A stretch of 64,000 nucleotides of DNA from Ruficoccus amylovorans (lineage in GTDB: Bacteria; Verrucomicrobiota; Verrucomicrobiia; Opitutales; Cerasicoccaceae), in assembly GCF_014230085.1 (NCBI RefSeq), contig NZ_JACHVB010000020.1, positions 1 to 64,000 on the forward strand, read 5' to 3'. This document shows positions 59,162-64,000 of the stretch, one piece after another (the first letter of the stretch is position 1; every line of letters begins with the position of its first letter). The position numbers were made by a program, and so were the translations under genes. The notes below the pieces were generated by a model that worked only from the letters and a program-made list of their open reading frames with translations, was not told the origin of the DNA and searched no databases.

Positions 59162-60244
59162 ATGCGTTATCTTATCCTGTTTTCGCTTTTGTTCGCCCTT
59201 TGCCAGGCCGGAGCTGCCGCGCCGGGCATCCGCCTGGAGGGCGTGAAACCTCCGTTTACGACCGGGACCTACTCCTTTACCAGTCAGGGACAGGAGCTGG
59301 AAATGGTTTACATGGACGTGAAGCCCGAGGGCGTGCCGCTGGGCACGGTCGTACTCCTGCACGGCAAGAATTTTTCCGGTTCGTACTTCGCGCAGACCGC
59401 GAAGGAACTGGTCAAGGCAGGCTACCGGGTGGTGATGCCGGACCAGATCGGCTTCGGCCGCTCCAGCAAGCCGGGGCATTACCAGTTCAGTTTTCAGCAA
59501 CTGGCTCAAAACACGCACGGACTGCTCGAATCCATCGGTGTGGACTCGGCCAACATGCTCGGGCACTCAATGGGCGGCATGCTCGCCGTGCGTTACGCGC
59601 TGATGTACCCGCAGCAGACGCAGAGCCTGACCTTGCTCAACCCGATTGGCCTCGAAGACTGGAAGGCCAAAGGGGTACCGTACCGGAGTATCGACGAGTG
59701 GTACCAGTCTGAGTTGAACAAGACGCCGGATAAAATCCGCGCCTACCAACTGGACTCCTATTATGATGGTCAATGGAAGACCGCGTATGACCCGTGGGTG
59801 GAGGAACTGGCCGAGTTTATCAAAAGCCCAGGCTATGCCACCATGGCGTGGGATCAGGCCCTGACCTACGATATGATTTTTACGCAGCCGGTTATCTACG
59901 AGTTGGAAGAGCTTGAGGTGCCGGTGCTGCTGATTATCGGTCAGCGCGACACGACCGCGCTCGGCAAGGATCGAGCGTCACCGGAACTGCGCAAGCAACT
60001 CGGTAACTACCCAAGGCTCGGACGCGAGGCCGCGGAAGCCATTCCCGAGTCCGTGCTGGTCGAGTTGGACGGGGTCGGTCATCTGCCTCACATCGAGGCT
60101 TTCGACCGCTTCATGCCGCCGTACCTCGCCTTCCTGAAAGCCGCCGTTGGGAAAACATCCGCAGACCGGTTCAAGCTCTACCAGTCCTCTTCGGAAAAGC
60201 TGATGGACCAGTTTATTTTTCTGCAAAGTATGGGCGGTATGTAG
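59162..60244 (+). CDS. Exported alpha/beta hydrolase
   Basis: A 360-aa protein with a signal peptide (about 1-20, ending GAAA). The alpha/beta-hydrolase fold has LLHGKNFSGSYF, DQIGFGRSSKP and nucleophile S136 in GHSMGGMLA. The catalytic His is likely in GVGHLPHIEAFDRF and the acid in IGQRDTTAL. The GHSMGG motif and the long cap fit a haloalkane dehalogenase-like or epoxide hydrolase-type esterase; the substrate is unknown. An intrinsic terminator follows. Confidence 0.9.
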   Translation: MRYLILFSLLFALCQAGAAAPGIRLEGVKPPFTTGTYSFTSQGQELEMVYMDVKPEGVPLGTVVLLHGKNFSGSYFAQTAKELVKAGYRVVMPDQIGFGRSSKPGHYQFSFQQLAQNTHGLLESIGVDSANMLGHSMGGMLAVRYALMYPQQTQSLTLLNPIGLEDWKAKGVPYRSIDEWYQSELNKTPDKIRAYQLDSYYDGQWKTAYDPWVEELAEFIKSPGYATMAWDQALTYDMIFTQPVIYELEELEVPVLLIIGQRDTTALGKDRASPELRKQLGNYPRLGREAAEAIPESVLVELDGVGHLPHIEAFDRFMPPYLAFLKAAVGKTSADRFKLYQSSSEKLMDQFIFLQSMGGM

Positions 60245-60285
60245 GCCGGCTCAAGGTTGAGGCGGATTGTATTTATGACAAAGAA

Positions 60286-60326
60286 AGAGGCTTTGCCGCG
60301 TGGGCAAAGCCTCTGAAATTTTCGTT
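60286..60326. terminator. Bidirectional intrinsic terminator
   Basis: AGAGGCTTTGCC (60286-60297) and GGCAAAGCCTCT (60303-60314), a perfect 12-bp stem with a 5-base loop, are followed by a T-rich stretch ATTTTCGTTTT on plus. On the minus side there is an A-rich run AAAGA. It separates the convergent hydrolase and sulfatase genes. Confidence 0.85.
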
Positions 60327-60375
60327 TTGACCTTGCTGGTCGAAGCTTGTCCTCAACCCGTGGCCAGGAAAGCAC

Positions 60376-62244
60376 CTACGGCATTCTGAGACGGAAGAAC
60401 ATGGTGTCGTTTGTGCGGTAAGTATCGAAGAGCCAGGTCACATTGACCGTCAGGGTGTCTGCGGTCGGGGTGCTTAGAAGCTCGCCGACATCCTCCCAGG
60501 TTTCCAGATCTTCCGAGGCTTGTACCTGGTAGTTGACCGAGGCCTCTGCCTCCCAACTGAGGGTGAGCGAGCCGGAGTTGTCGTTGATGACGACCATGGG
60601 CGTTTCCGTCGGCAGCGGGGCGAGCTTGATCTGCTCGGCCAGAGCCAGCTTATCGCTCATGACCGTGCGCTCCGCGCTATAGAGCTCGTAGCGCGGGTGG
60701 TCCGGGTCAGCCAGATTCTCCATCTCGAAGGGGTCGGCTTGCAGGTCGTACATCTCGTACTGCTCGGGCTCGACACCGTCGCCGTCGAAATAACGGCAGT
60801 ACTTGTAGCGGTCGGTGAAGAGCGCGCGCAGACGGTTCGGGGGAGGGATGACCTGCGTGAGGCACTGTCCGCAGCGGATGTCGTCGTAGGTGAAAAGCAG
60901 CTCGGTCTGCGGCGGAGTTGCCTCCGGATTCTGAATGACCGGCGACATGTCGGTGCCCCGGAACTTGAACTGGCTGAGGTTGGGCACACCGGCCAGCGTG
61001 GCCAGGGTCGGCACCATGTCGATGAGCGAGAAGAGGCTGTCGGTTTCGAACGCGCCCTGATAGAGCTGCGGGTTGGAGATGATGAGCGGCACGCGCAGCG
61101 CTTCCTCGTACATCGTGAACGATTTCTGGCGCAGGCCACCGTGGGCGATACCATGCTCGCCGTGGTCGGCCAGCCGGAGGACGAGGCTGTTGTCCGTGAA
61201 GCCACGGGCATCCATGGCCGAGAGGATTTCGCCGAACTGGCTGTCAACCAGCTTGATGAGGTTGGCGTAGAAGTTGATGTAGTTGTACTGCTTTTCCTCG
61301 GTATTGAGGGGGCCAAGGCCGATGGAGGAGTACTTGAAGCTGATGTGGGCGGAGGGCTTGCTACTGGGCAAAAGCGTGGCTGGCAGGCTGACACCGTTTA
61401 CCGTCACCTGGTAGTTGATTTGCTCGTTGGCCAGGTTTTCCTCACTGTTGACGGGCGGGGGGATGTCACCGGACAAATAATCCACCGAATAGTCAAAGGC
61501 TTCAAAGTTGCTCGGGTAGCCGAGCACGTCGTGCGGGTTAACCAGTGAGACGACCAGCAGAAACGGCGCGGGGTCGTTGTAGGTGTTGATAAAGTCGAGA
61601 GCGTCGCTGACGTAGCGGGCGTCGTTCTGGTTTGGCCCGCGAGCGGCGTTCTCCGGGGCGGTGTCGCCCCCTGCGTCCGGCGGGTCCCAGTCCTCAAAGC
61701 CATAGGGCAGCAGAGAATCCTCTGTCGCCGGATCAGGTTTGGTCAGGTGCCATTTGCCCTTGAAAAAGCAGCGGTAGCCCGCCGTTCGCAGTACGGTGGC
61801 GAGGGTGGGGATGTTCGGGCTCAGTTCGACTTCCGCCTGGGAGAGTTCGCAGCAGGGAGTGCCGCTGGGATCAGTCGAGCCGTCGCAGGTGAAAAAGCTC
61901 AGGGTCTGTTCGACGCCGTTTTGCGCCGGGTACAGCCCGGTGAACAAGGCGCTGCGGCTGGGCGAACACATGGCCGTGGCGCAGTAGGCGCGGTTGAAAT
62001 TCAGCCCGTTGTTTTTCAACCGGGTCATGGTGGGAAGGTTCTCTTCCTCCCAGCCTTCAGGGAAGTGCATGGTCGGCCGTTGCTGGTCGCTGATGAAAAG
62101 AACGATGTTAGGCTGGGAAGGGAGCGTCCCCAGGGTGGAGGCCGACTGCGTACCGGGAGTGGTCGAAGCCGGGGATTTATTTGAGCCCAGTAGCGTGGCA
62201 CCGAAAGCGGTCGCGCTGGTTTGGATGAATGAACGGCGGTCCAT
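60376..62244 (-). CDS. Tat-exported type I sulfatase
   Basis: A 622-aa sulfatase from ATG 62244. It starts with the twin-arginine signal RRSFIQTSATAFGATLLG. The formylglycine Cys is C93 in CSPSRSALFTG, and metal ligands lie in NIVLFISDQQRP (D53). LADHGEHG is the second metal site. Residues about 540-622 are a C-terminal domain ending FFRLRMP with YQVQASEDLETWE, a domain often seen on Verrucomicrobia secreted enzymes. Sulfatases desulfate glycans or small molecules; the substrate is unknown. The maturase is not in the window. No polysaccharide locus is adjacent. Confidence 0.93.
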   Translation of the reverse strand: MDRRSFIQTSATAFGATLLGSNKSPASTTPGTQSASTLGTLPSQPNIVLFISDQQRPTMHFPEGWEEENLPTMTRLKNNGLNFNRAYCATAMCSPSRSALFTGLYPAQNGVEQTLSFFTCDGSTDPSGTPCCELSQAEVELSPNIPTLATVLRTAGYRCFFKGKWHLTKPDPATEDSLLPYGFEDWDPPDAGGDTAPENAARGPNQNDARYVSDALDFINTYNDPAPFLLVVSLVNPHDVLGYPSNFEAFDYSVDYLSGDIPPPVNSEENLANEQINYQVTVNGVSLPATLLPSSKPSAHISFKYSSIGLGPLNTEEKQYNYINFYANLIKLVDSQFGEILSAMDARGFTDNSLVLRLADHGEHGIAHGGLRQKSFTMYEEALRVPLIISNPQLYQGAFETDSLFSLIDMVPTLATLAGVPNLSQFKFRGTDMSPVIQNPEATPPQTELLFTYDDIRCGQCLTQVIPPPNRLRALFTDRYKYCRYFDGDGVEPEQYEMYDLQADPFEMENLADPDHPRYELYSAERTVMSDKLALAEQIKLAPLPTETPMVVINDNSGSLTLSWEAEASVNYQVQASEDLETWEDVGELLSTPTADTLTVNVTWLFDTYRTNDTMFFRLRMP

Positions 62245-62482
62245 GGTTGGGGACAATAGAATCTAATAGTGGTTATTCGTAAAACTATTTCAGTGTCCCT
62301 ATACATTTTTTTTACTAAGCCCGGGCGCTTCCTTGTGATGCATTGGATTTTATCCGTGCCGCCCTTATCTAGTGGAGTGTCGAAGTCTATTTTCGCGCCA
62401 GTCCCTTGGCTTTTTTCGATACAGGACGTTTTGCGCTCTTGCGTTCATCTCAAAAATTCCCTGAGCTTCCTTGCTCTATCCA

Positions 62483-62568
<86 letters not shown>

Positions 62569-62683
62569 TCGTTGTTTTGGTGTTAAAAGTATAGGAAAGG
62601 TACTGTGATGGCAGGCTGGTTTGGGCTGAGCTAAGATTCGTTATTGGCAAGCACAGCTGATTTGTTGTAATCTATGGGCTTAT

Positions 62684-64000
62684 ATGGGGGTTCGCCAATG
62701 GATCGGGCTATTATTGATTATCGGTTCCATTGGGACGGGGATGCCAGGGTTGGGGGCTCAGACGGATGGATCGTTATCGCCTGTGCCGATACGCGTTCAG
62801 TTGAAGTGGCTTCATCAGTTCCAGTTCGCGGGCTACTACGCGGCGGTGGAAAAGGGATTTTATGCTCGGCGGGGGCTGGAAGTTGAACTCATCGAGGGGC
62901 AGCCGGAACTGGACCCGGCCAAGCGTGTGCTGGGGGGTGGGGCTGAATATGGCGTAGGTACCCCCGAAATTTTATTGGATTATGCCAACGGTGAGCCGTT
63001 GGTCGCGCTCGGGGTGGTGTTTCAGCACTCGCCCTATGTCTTTCTGGCTACACTGGACTCGGGGATTTCGGATGTGAGCCAGTTGGCTGGGAAACGTATC
63101 ATGATGGAGCCCCAGGCGGCGGAGCTATATGCCTATCTGGCGCGTGAGCAGGTGCCGATGGAGAGCCTTGTTGTGCTGCCTCACTCATTCAGTGCACATG
63201 ACTTACTCGACGGCACTGTGGACGCGATGTCAGCCTATGCCACCGACGAGGAGTTTACCCTGACGCGTGAAAATGTCCCCTATTCGACCTTTTCACCGCG
63301 TTCAGGAGGAGTCGATTTTTACGGCGACCTGTTTTTTACCACTCAGTCCGAATTACGGCAGCATCCGGAACGGGTTCGGGCTTTTTACGAGGCGACGATT
63401 GAAGGCTGGCAATACGCGCTCGATCACCCGGAAGAGATGGTGGATCTCATCCTCGAAAAATACCAGAGCCGTAAAAGCCGGGAAGCGCTGCTGTTCGAGG
63501 CGGACAAGATGCGCCAGCTCATGCACCCGGAGATCATTCCGGTGGGTTACATGTACGCGGGGCGCTGGCAACATATTGCCGAGACCTATCAGGAATTGGG
63601 CATGCTGAAGGATCTCCCCAGGCTGGAACCGTTTCTCTATGACCCGAATCCGCCAACCGATTACACCTGGGCCTTGTGGACTTCCGGGGTCATGCTGGCG
63701 GTGGCCCTGATCGCCTTTGGGATTCTCCTGCCAGTGTGGCGGCTGAACGGACGACTCCGCCGCGAAGTCGAGATTCGACGACGGACCGAGGCGGAGTTGT
63801 ACGAGGCCAAGGTGGCGGCCGAACGCGCGAATCAGGTCAAGGCACAGTTTCTGGCCAGCGTGACGCACGACTTACGTACGCCTTTGAATGCGATTCTGGG
63901 CCTGTCTGAAGTCATGCTGGACAGTGAGAAGGACGAAGAAAAGCGCGAGCATCTGGAGCACATCAACAACGCCGGGGATTCGCTGCTGCTGCTCATTGAC
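62684..64000 (+). CDS. Hybrid-type histidine kinase with NMT1/THI5-like sensor domain (partial, runs off window)
   Basis: A frame from ATG 62684 stays open to the window end: 439 codons with no stop. Residues 1-28 are a signal (GVRQWIGLLLIIGSIGTG). About 32-320 is an NMT1/THI5-type periplasmic binding domain: RVQLKWLHQFQFAGYYAAVE in part, GFYARRGLEVELIEG, LAGKRIMMEP and YATDEEF. A membrane helix (about 328-350) and coiled coil follow, then HisKA with H395 in SVTHDLRTPLNAILGLSEVML. The C-terminal ATPase and any receiver lie beyond 64000. It probably senses a pyrimidine or related small molecule. Confidence 0.88.
   Translation, partial: MGVRQWIGLLLIIGSIGTGMPGLGAQTDGSLSPVPIRVQLKWLHQFQFAGYYAAVEKGFYARRGLEVELIEGQPELDPAKRVLGGGAEYGVGTPEILLDYANGEPLVALGVVFQHSPYVFLATLDSGISDVSQLAGKRIMMEPQAAELYAYLAREQVPMESLVVLPHSFSAHDLLDGTVDAMSAYATDEEFTLTRENVPYSTFSPRSGGVDFYGDLFFTTQSELRQHPERVRAFYEATIEGWQYALDHPEEMVDLILEKYQSRKSREALLFEADKMRQLMHPEIIPVGYMYAGRWQHIAETYQELGMLKDLPRLEPFLYDPNPPTDYTWALWTSGVMLAVALIAFGILLPVWRLNGRLRREVEIRRRTEAELYEAKVAAERANQVKAQFLASVTHDLRTPLNAILGLSEVMLDSEKDEEKREHLEHINNAGDSLLLLID

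Overview
The window is GC-rich, densely coded DNA from a Gram-negative bacterium. It holds a TonB-like protein, an RND efflux system with outer-membrane factor, a twin-arginine sulfatase, a PEP-CTERM protein with T5SS-type repeats, and a long MoxR/DUF58/VWA/DUF4159 operon. This mix, the Verrucomicrobia-like C-terminal domain on the sulfatase and the poor Shine-Dalgarno sites point to Verrucomicrobiota, probably Opitutae. That placement is inference; no rRNA gene is present.

Layout. 1-849: an IS5-family element (IS427-like, frameshifted transposase) inserted exactly in the stop codon of a LysR gene. 1.8-8.1 kb: mostly plus-strand housekeeping genes (YggS, SirB1-like, AroE, prepilin peptidase, DUF218, DUF486, glycosyltransferase, LAB_N protein). 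8.1-17 kb: mainly minus strand, with an AEC transporter, a cNMP-domain histidine kinase, a CCA-adding-type enzyme, a DAHP synthase, an RluA-type synthase, a TonB-like protein and Maf; cysH is on the plus strand. 17-24.6 kb: nadE-hemL, a 40-aa Cys-rich protein inside nested palindromes, a DCC protein, MgtC, an ABC-F ATPase, a lipoprotein and a GreA-like protein. 24.7-28.6 kb: an aromatic-acid-type exporter (DUF1656, HlyD, FUSC) in which the FUSC pump is fused in frame to a TolC-like lipoprotein.

28.7-35.2 kb: a secreted Ntn-type amidohydrolase diverges from an operon VWA - SIMPL - sensor kinase - OmpR regulator. The divergent promoter region carries four TGAC repeats at exact 11-bp spacing, which looks like a PhoB/OmpR-type binding array. 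35.2-37.9 kb: a PEP-CTERM repeat protein and a LuxR regulator. 37.9-50.2 kb: one minus-strand operon-like run, MoxR - DUF58 - BatA-like - VWA/GATase-like - DUF4175-like - DUF4159 - metallophosphoesterase/tetraheme cytochrome - thioredoxin. Most junctions overlap or are nearly contiguous, and a palindromic repeat sits in the only large gap.

50.2-57.5 kb: a heavy-metal efflux locus (two small Cys-rich secreted proteins, TolC-like, His-rich CusB/CzcB, CusA/CzcA), preceded by a decayed gene fragment and a possible 28-codon Cys-rich leader peptide. 57.5-64 kb: an OYE flavoprotein and a divergent ArsR regulator sharing a palindromic operator, an exported alpha/beta hydrolase, a Tat-exported sulfatase, tRNA-Leu(TAA), and the start of a histidine kinase with an NMT1/THI5-like sensor domain that runs off the window.

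Repeats: at least three kinds of imperfect palindromic element (at 9.2, 13.0/43.7 and 20.2-20.4 kb), plus paired hairpins at 2.6 and 5.6 kb, lie between genes.
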